Shown here: positions 53,767-63,478 of the stretch, one piece after another
How the letters are laid out: every line of letters starts with the position of its first letter
Position numbering within the stretch: the first letter of the stretch is position 1
Assembly: GCA_024234165.1 (NCBI GenBank)
Contig: JACKOP010000001.1
Location: 1,240,001 to 1,304,000 of the forward strand
Length of the DNA stretch: 64,000 bases
Direction: 5' to 3'
Source: Pseudomonadales bacterium
GTDB taxonomy: Bacteria; Pseudomonadota; Gammaproteobacteria; Pseudomonadales; UBA5518
Notes under the pieces: model-generated
Databases searched by the model: none
The model's input: the letters and a program-made list of their open reading frames with translations, nothing else
What the model was told of the DNA's origin: nothing
Translations under genes and position numbers: made by a program

Positions 53767-54483
53767 CTACGCCCACGACACCACCGCGCCCAAAGGCAAC
53801 TCGTTCAGCTCCATGCGTGCTTCGCGCCATGCCGGATAGTGCTCGTTCAGCAGCGCCACGAAGCGCTCGCTGTGGGTTGACTCGATCAGGTGCACCATCT
53901 CGTGCACAACCACGTACTCCAGCAGATCCCTGGGCTTTTTCACGAGTTCGGTGTTCAGCCGGATGTGGCGTGCTCTGTGGTTGCAGCTCCCCCACCTGGT
54001 CTTCATGCGCTGAAGGAAGTACGCGGCAACCTTGACCTCGAGGCGCGGCTCCCACTTGCGGATGAGTGGGGGCACAACCTCATGCAGCAAGCGCTTGTGC
54101 CAGTCATGCATCACCGCCTCCCGCTTCGCCTGATCGCTGCCGGGTCGAACGCTGAGCGTGACGCGTCGGTGATCCATCGTCACGGACGGCTTCTGCTCGC
54201 GCTCGATCACGCATAACAAATGGCGCTTGCCCCAGACGTAGTGGCTCTCGCGCGTGACGAACCGGCGCGGTGTCTCGCGCGCCTGCGCGCGCAGCCGCGC
54301 CTGCTGATCCCGGATCCAGCCTAGTTTGGAGACCGCGTAGGCGCGGGCCACCTCCAGGCGCGTGCCGACCGGGGCGACCAGCGTGACCCGCCCCTTCGGC
54401 GGATGCACCGAGAGATGGACATGCTTGATGTCCTTGCGCGTGACGGCGATGGCAATTCCGCCGAGCCGGATCGTCTCGCTCAT
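53767..54483 (-). CDS. YgjP-like metallopeptidase (DUF45/M48-type)
   Basis: A 238-residue zinc-metalloprotease-like protein. The zinc motif is HEMVH (H194-H198) in YVVVHEMVHLIESTHSERF, preceded by the DUF45 hallmark KTRWGSC (161-167). It has no signal peptide. Such genes are often found downstream of type I restriction genes. Here its ATG overlaps the hsdR stop (ATGA, 54480-54483), so it is part of the restriction operon. Its cellular target is unknown. Confidence 0.88.
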   Translation of the reverse strand: MSETIRLGGIAIAVTRKDIKHVHLSVHPPKGRVTLVAPVGTRLEVARAYAVSKLGWIRDQQARLRAQARETPRRFVTRESHYVWGKRHLLCVIEREQKPSVTMDHRRVTLSVRPGSDQAKREAVMHDWHKRLLHEVVPPLIRKWEPRLEVKVAAYFLQRMKTRWGSCNHRARHIRLNTELVKKPRDLLEYVVVHEMVHLIESTHSERFVALLNEHYPAWREARMELNELPLGAVVSWA

Positions 54484-57400
54484 CCGTAACCTGGCTGGTG
54501 CTTGACGAGATCGAAGACGGCCAGCGTCGCCTCGCGGTTGCGATCGAGGAGCGGGAACAGTGCGTTCAACACCTGTGCTTCGCGCGCCTGATCGCCCTTC
54601 CAGTCCGCCGGTGCCTGCTCGCGCATCGTGCGATCGATATCGAGCGCTAGCTTCAACCGCTTGTCGTCCGCTGTGGGGTCTGGCTCGGCAACGGCGTTCG
54701 GCGCGGCGGTCGCCAGAATCCGCGGCAAGTTGTTGTAGATCACCGTGGCTTCATGCCTGCCGTGCAACGCCGCTGGAATGCCGGCTTCCGGGTGCTTGGC
54801 TGCCAATCGCCTGACCAGCGCTTCGGCCTTCTGCAGGAATTCCTCGTAGGCCGCGGTATCCGCGCGGCTCTGCTGGATGAGATCGTCCAGCAAGAGCGAC
54901 ATCTGTTCGTAGAAGCGCGGATCGGTGAGCTGTTCGCGGATGATGGTCTTGCGAACGTTGTTGATGATGCCTTCGGCGATCGCGTTGCGTGAGAGCTTGC
55001 CCTTCTCGTTCAGCTTGCGGGCAATGGCGTCGTGGATGCCGGTCTCGATGATGAGCTCCGTCAACGAGAGGTCCCCGAGCTGGCCCAGTCCCGCTGCGGC
55101 ATCGGCCTGGATGTAGGTGTTGATGAGATGGCGCATGTCCGCCTCGTAAGGTTTGATGTCCAGCTCTTCACCCGAGTGCTTCTTGATGGCGGCGCGGATG
55201 TCGGTGTGGAATTCCACTTCCTTACGCAACGCATTCACCTCGGCGTCGGTGTAGCCCGCATCGGTGAGGTTCTGCGCCAACCCGGACCAGGCGCGCGCAA
55301 ACACCGCGACGGCCTTGTAGTACGCCACCCGCAACGGCTCGGTTTCGTTCAGCGCATCGGCGTTGGCGGCGTTGCCGCAGAAGTAATGCAGGTACTGCTC
55401 TACCTCGCGCGGCGGCCGTACCGGCTCGCACAGATAGCGCAGCGCCTCGCGCGCCTCGTCGAGCTTCTTCCTGCCTTCGACGAGCCAGTCCTTCACGTAG
55501 ACGTTATTGCCTTCCTCGCCTCCCTCGTCGATATCGAGTTCATCCGAGCTGTAGACCGCGATGGCTTCCTGCACGTCACCGAACAGCTCCTTGAAATCCA
55601 CGATGTGCCCGTAGTCCTTGTCGGCGCCATCGAGGCGGTTGGTGCGGCAGATGGCCTGGAACAGGTTGTGGTCGTGCAGCTCGTTGTCCAGATAGATATA
55701 GGTGCAGCTCGGCGCATCGAAGCCGGTAAGTAGCTTGCTGACCACGATCAGCAGCTTCAGGTTGGCCGGCTCTTCGATGAAGCGGCGCTTGATATCGTCC
55801 TCGTACTGTTTGGTTGTCTGCGCGGCCTGCAACACGTGCTGCGTGTAGGTGTCGAACTTGTAGCGCTCATCGCTGTTGGCCGGCTCGCGCGAGATGGCGT
55901 TGTGGTTCGGCTCGTAGGACGTGACGATCCCGCAGTACGCGCCGAAGGGTGTGTTCAGGAACAGGCGGTAGTAGTGGCAGGCGTCGTAGATCGAGGCCAC
56001 CACCAGAATCGCCGTGCCGCGGTCGTTGTTGAGCCGCAGCTTGAGGGCGAAGTCCTCGATGATGCTGGCGATGATCCGCTGCTTGCGCTCGCCCGCGCTC
56101 ATCAGCTCTTCCATCGTCGCCCAGCGCTTGCGCAGGACGGCTTTCTGGAAGTCGTTCAGGTTGCGCGTCTTGTGCTCGAACCAGTTGTCGATGGCGGCCT
56201 GCGACGTCAGCTGCTGTGGCACGTCGCGCGCTTCGTATTTGAGATCGAGGATGACGCCGTCGGCCACGCCCTCGTGGAACTTGTAGGTGTGGATGTAGGT
56301 ACCGAAGACATCGCGCGTCATCGGCTTGTCACGGCGCAAGAGCGGCGTGCCGGTGAAACCGACGAAGATGGCGCTCTCCAGCCAGCGCTTCATCTGCCGG
56401 TTCATGTCGCCGCCCTGGGTGCGATGGCACTCATCGACGAAGACATAGAAGCGTCCCTGCACGGGCGGCGGCGGGCCGTTGAGATCAGTCGGATCAAACT
56501 TGTGGACGAGCGCGCACAGGAGACGCGGCGTCGCGGCGGTGAGCTTCTCGACGAGTTCGCGCCGCGAGGTGATGCGCGGCGAGGGCGAATTCTCGCCGAT
56601 GAGGCCTGCGCTCTTCATCACTCCCTCGATCTGCTTGTCCAGTTCGTCGCGATCGGTGACGACGAGGATGCGGGCATCCGGGTCGTGCTCCAGCAGCCAC
56701 TTTGCGATCAGCACCATCAGGATGCTCTTGCCGCTGCCCTGGGTGTGCCAGATGACGCCGCCTTCGTGCTTCGCGATGCGCTCCTGCGCGGCCTTCGCGC
56801 CGAAGAACTGGTGCGGGCGCGGCACCTTCTTCAGCCCCGCGTCGAAGAGGATGAAGTGGCGGATGAGATCCAGCAGGCGCGCCTTGTTGCAAAGCTGCAC
56901 CAGCGGCCGGTCGAGCAGCGCCCCGGGCGCCGGCAGTGCGCCCGCTGCGGGCGGGTTCTCGTTCTTCCATTCAACGAAGAACTGCTCCGGCGTACCGGTC
57001 GTGCCATAGCGCAAGCCTTGAGAATCGCTGCCGGCCAGCAGGAGTTGCACAGTGCTGAAGAAACCCTTGTTGAAGATCTCTTCCTGATTGGTGATGAGCT
57101 GGCGCATGCCGTCGGCGACTTCCACCGAGCTGCGCTTGAGCTCGATCACCACCACGGCAATGCCATTGAGGTAGAGCACGATGTCGGGCCGCCGCTGGTA
57201 ACCGCCTTTGATCGTTACCTCCTCGGCGAGCGCGAAGTCGTTGCGCTCCGGGTGCTCCCAGTCGATCAGGTGCACCGTCTCGTGCGCGGCTCCCGCTGCC
57301 ACCTGTACCGGCACGCCGTAGCGCAGCAGCTGGTAGGTGCGCAGGTTTGCCTGATAGAGCGTGATGCCGGTGGCGTCGGCAGCCGTCTCCAGCTTCTGCA

Positions 57401-57596
57401 GCGCAGCGGCGATGTGCGCGGGCGAGTAGCCGCGCGTCATCAGGTTCTCGCGCAGCAGCGTCGTCTCGATGGGACGGTTCCCGTCGCGTGTGTTCCAGTT
57501 GCCGAGGTAGTGGTAGCCGAGACCTCCGTCGGGTGAGGAGCGCGTGAACAGCGCGACGACGCGGTTCTGGGTGCGGCGTTCCGAGCGGGCGTCCAT
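54480..57596 (-). CDS. hsdR: Type I restriction enzyme, R subunit
   Basis: A 1038-residue motor and nuclease subunit. The N-terminal PD-(D/E)xK nuclease has RPDIVLYLNGIAVVVIELK (D138, E152, K154). The translocase has Walker A HTQGSGKS (287-291), DECH box FVDECHRTQGGD, FTGTPLLRR and motif VI-like CRTNRL. SKLLTGFDAPSC lies in the second RecA domain. It looks intact. It depends on HsdM and HsdS: hsdS is broken by an IS here and no full hsdM is in the window, so restriction activity in this strain is doubtful. A 23-bp repeat array adjoins its start codon. Confidence 0.92.
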   Translation of the reverse strand: MDARSERRTQNRVVALFTRSSPDGGLGYHYLGNWNTRDGNRPIETTLLRENLMTRGYSPAHIAAALQKLETAADATGITLYQANLRTYQLLRYGVPVQVAAGAAHETVHLIDWEHPERNDFALAEEVTIKGGYQRRPDIVLYLNGIAVVVIELKRSSVEVADGMRQLITNQEEIFNKGFFSTVQLLLAGSDSQGLRYGTTGTPEQFFVEWKNENPPAAGALPAPGALLDRPLVQLCNKARLLDLIRHFILFDAGLKKVPRPHQFFGAKAAQERIAKHEGGVIWHTQGSGKSILMVLIAKWLLEHDPDARILVVTDRDELDKQIEGVMKSAGLIGENSPSPRITSRRELVEKLTAATPRLLCALVHKFDPTDLNGPPPPVQGRFYVFVDECHRTQGGDMNRQMKRWLESAIFVGFTGTPLLRRDKPMTRDVFGTYIHTYKFHEGVADGVILDLKYEARDVPQQLTSQAAIDNWFEHKTRNLNDFQKAVLRKRWATMEELMSAGERKQRIIASIIEDFALKLRLNNDRGTAILVVASIYDACHYYRLFLNTPFGAYCGIVTSYEPNHNAISREPANSDERYKFDTYTQHVLQAAQTTKQYEDDIKRRFIEEPANLKLLIVVSKLLTGFDAPSCTYIYLDNELHDHNLFQAICRTNRLDGADKDYGHIVDFKELFGDVQEAIAVYSSDELDIDEGGEEGNNVYVKDWLVEGRKKLDEAREALRYLCEPVRPPREVEQYLHYFCGNAANADALNETEPLRVAYYKAVAVFARAWSGLAQNLTDAGYTDAEVNALRKEVEFHTDIRAAIKKHSGEELDIKPYEADMRHLINTYIQADAAAGLGQLGDLSLTELIIETGIHDAIARKLNEKGKLSRNAIAEGIINNVRKTIIREQLTDPRFYEQMSLLLDDLIQQSRADTAAYEEFLQKAEALVRRLAAKHPEAGIPAALHGRHEATVIYNNLPRILATAAPNAVAEPDPTADDKRLKLALDIDRTMREQAPADWKGDQAREAQVLNALFPLLDRNREATLAVFDLVKHQPGYG

Positions 57597-57675
57597 TTGC
57601 CGGTTATCCCTCCGCCCGATTGCCTGTTACGCGAGCGTCCAATTGCCGGTTTGGCGAACGGCTGATTGCCGGGTG
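57597..57675. repeat. Degenerate 23-bp tandem repeats upstream of hsdR
   Basis: The unit start TTGCC(G/T)GTT recurs at 57597, 57620, 57643 and 57666, exactly 23 bp apart; GCG/CG and a terminal CCxA are also partly kept in each unit. The array fills the gap between the AlbA-type gene and hsdR and directly abuts the hsdR ATG, where the ribosome site should be. Confidence 0.55.
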
Positions 57676-57680
57676 GACTC

Positions 57681-58757
57681 TCACCTTAGCTTCCTCGCAG
57701 CACGCGTGACGGCGAGGCGTTCGCTCCCGGCTGCCGTGATCCGGTAGGTCTGCAAACGACTAGTCGGTTTGTCCGGAATCGTCATTTCGATCAAGCCCTG
57801 GCGCAGCGCCGGATGCAGATAGTTCGCTCGAAATGTCGGACGGTGCTTCAAACCAAGACGTAGCTGGATTACCGAGGGTGCGAGGGCTTCGGTGGCCAGC
57901 AACGCCAGCACCTGATCGACTGGGTCGGTGACTGGGTCGGTGACTGGGTCGGTGACTTCCCCGGCATCCGCCTCGCGCATGGCCTCGCGTGGCACGGGAA
58001 AGCGCTCAACGCGCAGGCTGCCCTCGTAGCCCACCGCCGCCTTGAGGTACTTGGTGAATAGCAGTTCCTGCGTCTGACGTGACTGCGTGAAGAGATCGCC
58101 GACGATCTCGTCGTGGTAGACCAGATCGCTTTCGGTGCGGAAGAAGCCGAGCTTGACGAAGGCGCCGGTGATGAAACGCAGAGGGTCCGGGTGGAACAGC
58201 AGTACTGCTGCGCGCTTGAGGTAGCGGCCTTCGCTGAGCTTGAGCTTGTCGAGCAGCCGGGCATCGGTTTCAGCAAGCGCCGCTGCATCCAGCCGGCCGC
58301 TGCGCGCGGCGAGATCGCGAAAGACCTTGATCGCCGCCGATGAGAGGTCGGCAGGTGCAACCCCAGGCAGCGGCGAACCATCCCAGGTGCGCCCGTAGCA
58401 ACGCAGCAGGAAGCGGTCCAGCACCGCACCCTTCAGTTCCTGAAGCGTGCTGCCGCTGCGCTGGTAGTAGTGGCCGCGATAGCTGATCGGGTTGGGATAG
58501 GCCGGCGTGATGATCTCGATCGTGTCCCGGCCGCGCACGCGGCGCAGGTTCACTTCGGCCACCACGCCGAGCAGGTCGCGAATCTTGTTCGGCAACTCGA
58601 CCAGCAGCCTTTCCGCATCCGCCACACCGACCGCCTTGCCCTCGTCGTTACGCCCGATGACCAGCACACCGCCTTCGGCATTGGCGAAGCCCGAGACCCA
58701 GCGCAGCCAGTCGTCGCGCCAGGATTCCTTCCATTCGGTGTGCTGGCTCTCGCTCAT
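57681..58757 (-). CDS. AlbA-domain (Schlafen-like) transcriptional regulator lacking its ATPase domain
   Basis: A 358-residue protein. An AlbA_2 domain occupies residues 5-125 (TEWKESWRDDWLRWVSGFANAEGGVLV shortened at FANAEGG, ISYRGHYYQRSGS), with the usual linker helix region to about 255. In relatives the motif PREALREA opens a histidine-kinase-like ATPase domain. Here PREAMREA (256-263) runs straight into a VTDP repeat (268-280) and a C-terminal winged helix (LGLKHRPTFRANYLHPALRQGLIEM). The domain seems to be missing. Its ATG overlaps the Fic stop (ATGA), so Fic and this protein are coupled, with hsdR 84 bp downstream. Role unknown; probably DNA-binding regulator. Confidence 0.8.
   Translation of the reverse strand: MSESQHTEWKESWRDDWLRWVSGFANAEGGVLVIGRNDEGKAVGVADAERLLVELPNKIRDLLGVVAEVNLRRVRGRDTIEIITPAYPNPISYRGHYYQRSGSTLQELKGAVLDRFLLRCYGRTWDGSPLPGVAPADLSSAAIKVFRDLAARSGRLDAAALAETDARLLDKLKLSEGRYLKRAAVLLFHPDPLRFITGAFVKLGFFRTESDLVYHDEIVGDLFTQSRQTQELLFTKYLKAAVGYEGSLRVERFPVPREAMREADAGEVTDPVTDPVTDPVDQVLALLATEALAPSVIQLRLGLKHRPTFRANYLHPALRQGLIEMTIPDKPTSRLQTYRITAAGSERLAVTRAARKLR
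57918..57956. repeat. In-frame 12-bp tandem repeat in the AlbA-type gene
   Basis: GACTGGGTCGGT is repeated three times without change and followed by GAC. It encodes the TDPV repeats between the truncated middle region and the winged helix. A multiple of three keeps the frame whatever the copy number. Confidence 0.9.
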
Positions 58758-59914
58758 GAGGTGCTGCCCAGCGGTGCCGGAATGAAGCCTTCAGCAGACA
58801 GTGCCTGGATGATGCCGCGCATCAGGACGTTGTTGCTGAAGCCGATGGTGTACTGCCGCGCTCCCGGGCTGATCGGCTGCAGCATTTTCCGTTCCACCAG
58901 TTTCCGGATCTGATAGGTACGCTGGGCCGAAGACAGGCCGCGCATGGCCGGCGCCAGATCGACCGCCTTCGTCACGCCCTTGCGGGCGGCAATCCGCAAC
59001 ACGGCCTCCTCCAGATCCGTGATGAGCTGGCGCTCCTTCGCATGAGCAAGAGCGGGCGCGAGGATCCGCTCGTTCAGCCAGGCGAAATCCGTCAGCCGAT
59101 CGACCTTGCGCAGTTCTTCCAGGATGCCCTGCAGCACATAGATGCACCATTCTTCGAGCGCCTCTGGCGTGCCGGTGTCGGCGTTCGCCAGCATGGCGTA
59201 ATACCGGTCGCGGTCATTGCAGAACACAGCCGTTGGATTCAACACGCGCCCGCCGGCCTGCACGTTGAAGCCGTACTTGATCAACAAGGCATAGGTCAGC
59301 AGCCGGACCACGCGACCGTTGCCGTTGCTGAAGGGGTGGATCCAGCCGAAGCGATGGTGTGCCAGCGCGACCTTGATGAGATCGTACTTCGGGCGGTGCC
59401 CGTGGTTGATGAAAGCCGTGAGCTCGGCCATGTACTGCGGCACCTGGATGAACTCGGGGGGCAGGTGCCCGGACCCGGCGATCCTCACCGGCGTCTTGCG
59501 GTAAGCGCCCGGCGTGGCATCCCCCTCGCGCTCCAGTTGCCGCACAGTGAGGGCGTGCAATTCACGAATGAAGTGTTCGGTGAGTGCGTCGCCGGAGTGC
59601 AGGGTCTGATCGATGTGCGCCATCGCGGCTTCGATGTTTCCGATCTCCCGCAACGGGTCGGCAACGGCGGACGACGTGCCTTCCAGCTTGCTTTCGACGT
59701 AGTCGGCGAGGGTCGTGTGGTTGCCCTCGACGCGGGCCGAACCCAGGCTTTCCAGCATGTGGAAGATGCTCTTCAGCTGGAAGAAGACCGGCCCCGGCGT
59801 CGTGCCTTGCAGTTGCAAGCGGCGGAGGTGCTCGAGTTCGGTCAGAACGTCCACCAGCGGCGAGTCGAACGCCGGATTGAGCAGCGCCAGATCGTGGTGA
59901 CGGAATGCGGGCAT
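58754..59914 (-). CDS. Fic-family AMP/NMP transferase
   Basis: A 386-residue Fic protein. The catalytic motif is HPFSNGNGRVVR with H193, complete for nucleotide transfer. The inhibitory motif SARVEG (S59 to E63-G64) lies N-terminally, so it is a class II, self-inhibited Fic. A C-terminal winged-helix-like region (LSSAQRTYQIRKLVERKMLQP) follows. I use ATG 59914; the frame also has TTG 59935. It overlaps the AlbA-type gene and sits between hsdS and hsdR. Its target is unknown; the same-operon restriction subunits or translation and topology factors known for Fic are possibilities. Confidence 0.9.
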   Translation of the reverse strand: MPAFRHHDLALLNPAFDSPLVDVLTELEHLRRLQLQGTTPGPVFFQLKSIFHMLESLGSARVEGNHTTLADYVESKLEGTSSAVADPLREIGNIEAAMAHIDQTLHSGDALTEHFIRELHALTVRQLEREGDATPGAYRKTPVRIAGSGHLPPEFIQVPQYMAELTAFINHGHRPKYDLIKVALAHHRFGWIHPFSNGNGRVVRLLTYALLIKYGFNVQAGGRVLNPTAVFCNDRDRYYAMLANADTGTPEALEEWCIYVLQGILEELRKVDRLTDFAWLNERILAPALAHAKERQLITDLEEAVLRIAARKGVTKAVDLAPAMRGLSSAQRTYQIRKLVERKMLQPISPGARQYTIGFSNNVLMRGIIQALSAEGFIPAPLGSTS

Positions 59915-60088
59915 GGTGGCGATTATCTGCAACAAAGTCAGTAGTTATCTTGAATTTAATACGATTTCAATAGCCAATTCAATTGGTTAATGATTAGGCG
60001 TGGTGCAATTATCTTCAAATGATCGCCAGGGTATCTTGGCCGCCCGATGAAAGTCCGACGCAGCTCGGGCAGGCGATCAGCCGCCGCC

Positions 60089-61211
60089 TCAGACCAGCCG
60101 CGTCCTCCCGGTGAGCAGCTCCTGCATCATCGCCTGCTTGAGGTCGCGGGTCTTGTCGCGGCGGGCTTCGAGGGCGGCGAGTTCGGCGTCCATATCGGAG
60201 AGGACGGTGGCGATGGCAGTTTGCTCGACAACTGAGGGTAGTCGCATCTCGACGCTCGCGATATGCGCTCTGTTCGTGGCATAGACCTTCGTCCCTGCAG
60301 CCAAGCGCCGAAGATGCGTTGCAAACGAAGGGCAGTATTGAAGAAAGCCTTTGAAGCCATCGGCAATTACGGTCTTGTCGAATCTCGCCGCAATCGTGTG
60401 CAGTCCGGAGACGACCTCGGTGTCGTGAACGCCGCGTAGTTCGACCGACTTGCAGACTCCGGCGATGTCCTCCGATGCGTCAGCGAAAATAACATCGCCA
60501 TCACGCAACCGGTCGAGCTGTGCAGCCTTTGCTTCCGGCAGGCTTGGAAGTGCCCGCGGCGAAAGGAACGAGTCCGTGCTTGCGTGAATGTCGCCGTAGT
60601 GGAGGTATCTCACCCGCCCCTCTGGCAGAAGTTCAGCTCGGGAGTTCACACCATTTCGGAGGAACGTCACGTGGTCCCCCAACCGTTTCATCTCCCACTC
60701 CCCACTGAACCCGGGCAGGCGGGTCTGGCCGGTGAGGAGTTGCTGCATGGCGGCTTGCTTGAAGTCGCGCTTCTTGGCGATGAGCCGGTCCAGCCCGCCC
60801 AGCAGCGCATCCACATCGTTCAATGCTGTCGCGATGGCGCGTTGTTCGGGGAGGGAAGGAAAGGGATAGAGAAAATCGATAGCGTCACTGATGTTGAACT
60901 GCTTCTGTGCGGTTCCGTATTGAACGTGCGCTACTTGCCGCCTACCGTGTTTCGAATTCATCGCGTGACACAGCCACTGCGAATCGAACGACGGGCCCTG
61001 CCGAACAATCATCATCGAAGCGCAATTGCAGCCATCTAGCTCGGGCGGTACAACTGCTGCCACGCCCGGTTCGCCTACACGGACCATGACCAAGTCGCCG
61101 GCCGCTAGTTGTGATGCAGTCAGTAGTTCATTGCTCGCAATAGTGATGCGATTGGAAGCCGCCCACTCAATATGGTTTTCAGAAATGTTCGATCCGACCA
61201 AGATCGGTACG
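60089..61211 (-). pseudogene. hsdS: hsdS, C-terminal part (type I specificity subunit interrupted by an IS)
   Basis: About 374 codons covering most of target-recognition domain 1, the central conserved helix (LPEQRAIATALNDVDALLGGLDRLIAKKRDFKQ), domain 2, and the terminal conserved helix (VEQTAIATVLSDMDAELAALE). The frame continues into IS DNA up to 61276, which supplies an artificial ATG. The missing start is at 63479-63627. Joining base 63485 to 61211, with one GGTACG copy, restores a continuous 421-residue HsdS through KAGTVPILVGSN. A shortened protein starting in the IS could still be made, lacking the first about 48 residues. Confidence 0.92.
61206..61211. repeat. Left target-site duplication of the IS
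   Basis: GGTACG, repeated exactly at 63479-63484 on the other side of the element, in hsdS coding sequence. Confidence 0.88.
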
Positions 61212-61379
61212 CCCAACTTCAGCACTTCAGATTGCAAAACGGCCATTTCGGCAGGGTGGCAGGCACTACAAATCAATCAGTTATGGGTGGATCTCCTCAT
61301 TTTCCCAGGAGATCATGTAGTCACACGTGTTTTTGTTTCACCCATTGATTAATGGATACGATACGTATAACGTAGTTGC

Positions 61380-61594
61380 ATGTTCACGCGCATCTCACGA
61401 TCTGGCGGCCGAGCCTACCTGCAACTGGTCGAGTCCTACCGCAACGAGGAAGGCCAGCCACGTCAGCGTGTCATCGCCAATTTCGGGCGACTCGACAAAC
61501 TCTCTTCCAAAGACCTCGACCCACTGATCGATGGGCTGCAACGCGCTCTCGGACGATTCACCTCCACGCCTCGGGTGGCCTTCGACACAGCCAG
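61380..61594 (+). pseudogene. IS1634-family transposase, truncated N-terminal copy
   Basis: Begins MFTRISRSGGRAYLQLVESY and continues through RQRVIANFGRLDKLSSKDLD to about residue 71, where it runs into the left end of the second IS copy. The remaining frame to 61703 is IS-end DNA, not protein. It differs from the second copy by a few changes, for example FTSTPRVAFDTA versus STSTPRVAFETA. Confidence 0.9.
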
Positions 61595-61762
61595 CCCAAC
61601 TTCAGCACTTCAGATTGCAAAACGGCCATTTCGGCAGGGTGGCAGGCACTACAAGTCAATCAGTTATGGGTGGATTTCCTCATTTTCCCAGGAGATCATG
61701 TAGTCACACGTGTTTTTGTTTCACCCATTGATTAATGGATACGATACGTATAACGTAGTTGC

Positions 61763-63413
61763 ATGTTCACGCGCATCTCACGATCTGGCGGCCGAGCCTA
61801 CCTGCAACTGGTCGAGTCCTACCGCAACGAGGAAGGCCAGCCACGTCAGCGTGTCATCGCCAATTTCGGGCGACTCGACAAACTCTCTTCCAAAGACCTT
61901 GATCCGCTGATCGATGGGCTGCAACGCGCTCTCGGACGATCCACCTCCACGCCTCGGGTGGCCTTCGAAACAGCCAGGGCCTTTGGCGATCTGTTTGCCC
62001 TGCATGGCCTGTGGCAGGAACTGGGATTGGATCGCGCATTGCGTCGTGCGCTACGTTCCACGCGTCGCCGGTTCGACGCGCCCGCGCTGGTGCGCGCGAT
62101 GGTCTTCAACCGCCTGTGCGAGCCCACCTCGAAGCTCGGCGTCCTGCGCTGGCTGGAGACGGTCAGCCTGCCCGATGCGCCGGAGACGGTCACGCACGAC
62201 CAGCTGCTGCGGGCGATGGATGCGTTGATGGAGCATATCGATGCGGTCGAGGCCGTCGTTGCGGAGCAGCTGCGCCCGCTGCTCGATCAATCGCTGTCGG
62301 TGGTGTTCTACGACCTCACCACGGTGCGCATCCAGGGGGACGGCACGGTGGCAGACGATGTGCGTGCCTTCGGGCTCAACAAGGACACCGGGGGCATTGC
62401 CCGCCAGTTCGTGCTCGGTGTGATCCAGACCGCCGAGGGGCTGCCGATCGCGCATGAAGTCCATGCGGGCAATGTCGGCGAAGTGTCCACGTTGCTGCCC
62501 GCCATCGAGAAGGCCATTGCGCGCTATCGGATCGAGCGGGTGGTGCTGGTGGCGGATCGTGGCCTGCTGAGCCTCGACAACCGGACGCGGTAGAGGCGCT
62601 ACGTACCGCGACTGGCGGGCGGTGGAGTACATTCTCGCCGTGCCGGCACGGCGTTACGCGGACTTTGGCGAGTTGGCGACCAACATGCCACTCGATGCGG
62701 GTGTCGGCGAGTCCACGTGGCAGGGGCGGCGCCTGGTCGTCGCGCACGACTCCGGTCGCGCGGCGGAGCAAAGCGCCCGGCGCCGCGCCCTGATCGCGTC
62801 CATCGAGGCCGAAGGCGAGCGCATGGCGAGGCGCCTCGACGAGGCGGACGCAGGCCAGCCGCTGCGCGGGCGCAAGTCCACCGACCGCAGGGCGTATCTG
62901 CGTTTCTGCGAGGCAGTCAGCGAAGCAGGGCTCAGCCGTATCCTCAAGGCAGACCTGGCGGCGGAGCGCTTCAGTTTCCACCGCGACGAGGCCGCGCTGG
63001 CCAACGCCGAGCGCCTCGATGGCAAGCTGCTGCTGGTCACCAACACCGCACTCGCCGCCGATGAGGTCATCGCCCGCTACAAGGCACTGGCCGACATCGA
63101 ACGTGGCTTTCGGGTACTCAAGAGCGACATCGAAATCGCTCCCGTACATCACCGCCTGCCTGAGCGTATCCGCGCCCATGCGCTGATCTGCTTCCTCGCC
63201 CTGGTGATTCATCGGATCATGCGGCAAAAGCTCAAGGCGGCGGGACATCCGCTTTCACCTCGCAGGTCCCTCGCCCTGCTGCGCCAGATCCAGCAACATC
63301 GCATCCAGATCGATGGCAAATCCGTCACAGGTATCGGGCGCCTGCAACCCCAGCAGATCGAACTGTTCGAAGCACTCAAGCTCCCACTGCCCGTCGCCGA
63401 CAACGCCGTGTAG
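61763..63413 (+). pseudogene. IS1634-family transposase, frameshifted
   Basis: The full family length (about 550 residues) is covered, but in two main frames. The first part (61763-62593) includes VFYDLTTVRIQGDG and VLVADRGLLSLDN and then stops. The second (from about 62619) resumes at VEYILAVPARRYADF and runs through ALADIERGFRVLKSDIEIAPVHHRLPERIRAH to 63413. Between them a third frame reads DAVEALRTATGGR, so two indels lie about 35 bp apart near 62582 and 62615. The DDE catalytic set is split between the pieces. Sequencing error is possible, but as read the transposase is inactive. Confidence 0.88.
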
Positions 63414-63478
63414 TGGCATTTTTGCCCCATTCGTATCAATACAATCAACAGCTTACAAATCCAACTGCGGAACTTGGG

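Larger units (their letters stand above)
61212..63478 (+). mobile_element. IS1634-family insertion: 383-bp fragment plus full-length copy
   Basis: The element starts CCCAACTTCAGCACTT and ends, read inward on the other strand, CCCAAGTTCCGCAGTT: 13 of 16 terminal bases match. The left 383 bp (61212-61594) are a truncated copy. At 61595 the same left end begins again and runs as a full 1884-bp copy to 63478. The two left parts differ at only a few per cent of sites. One 6-bp target duplication surrounds the whole structure. Both copies read rightward, opposite to hsdS. Confidence 0.9.

Noticed and set aside
57597..57675. CRISPR-like array
   Set aside because: Units are contiguous 23-bp degenerate repeats with no spacers, and no cas genes are present.
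61212..61276. Intact hsdS starting at ATG 61276
   Set aside because: The first about 22 residues are encoded by the IS left end; the true start is on the far side of the element.
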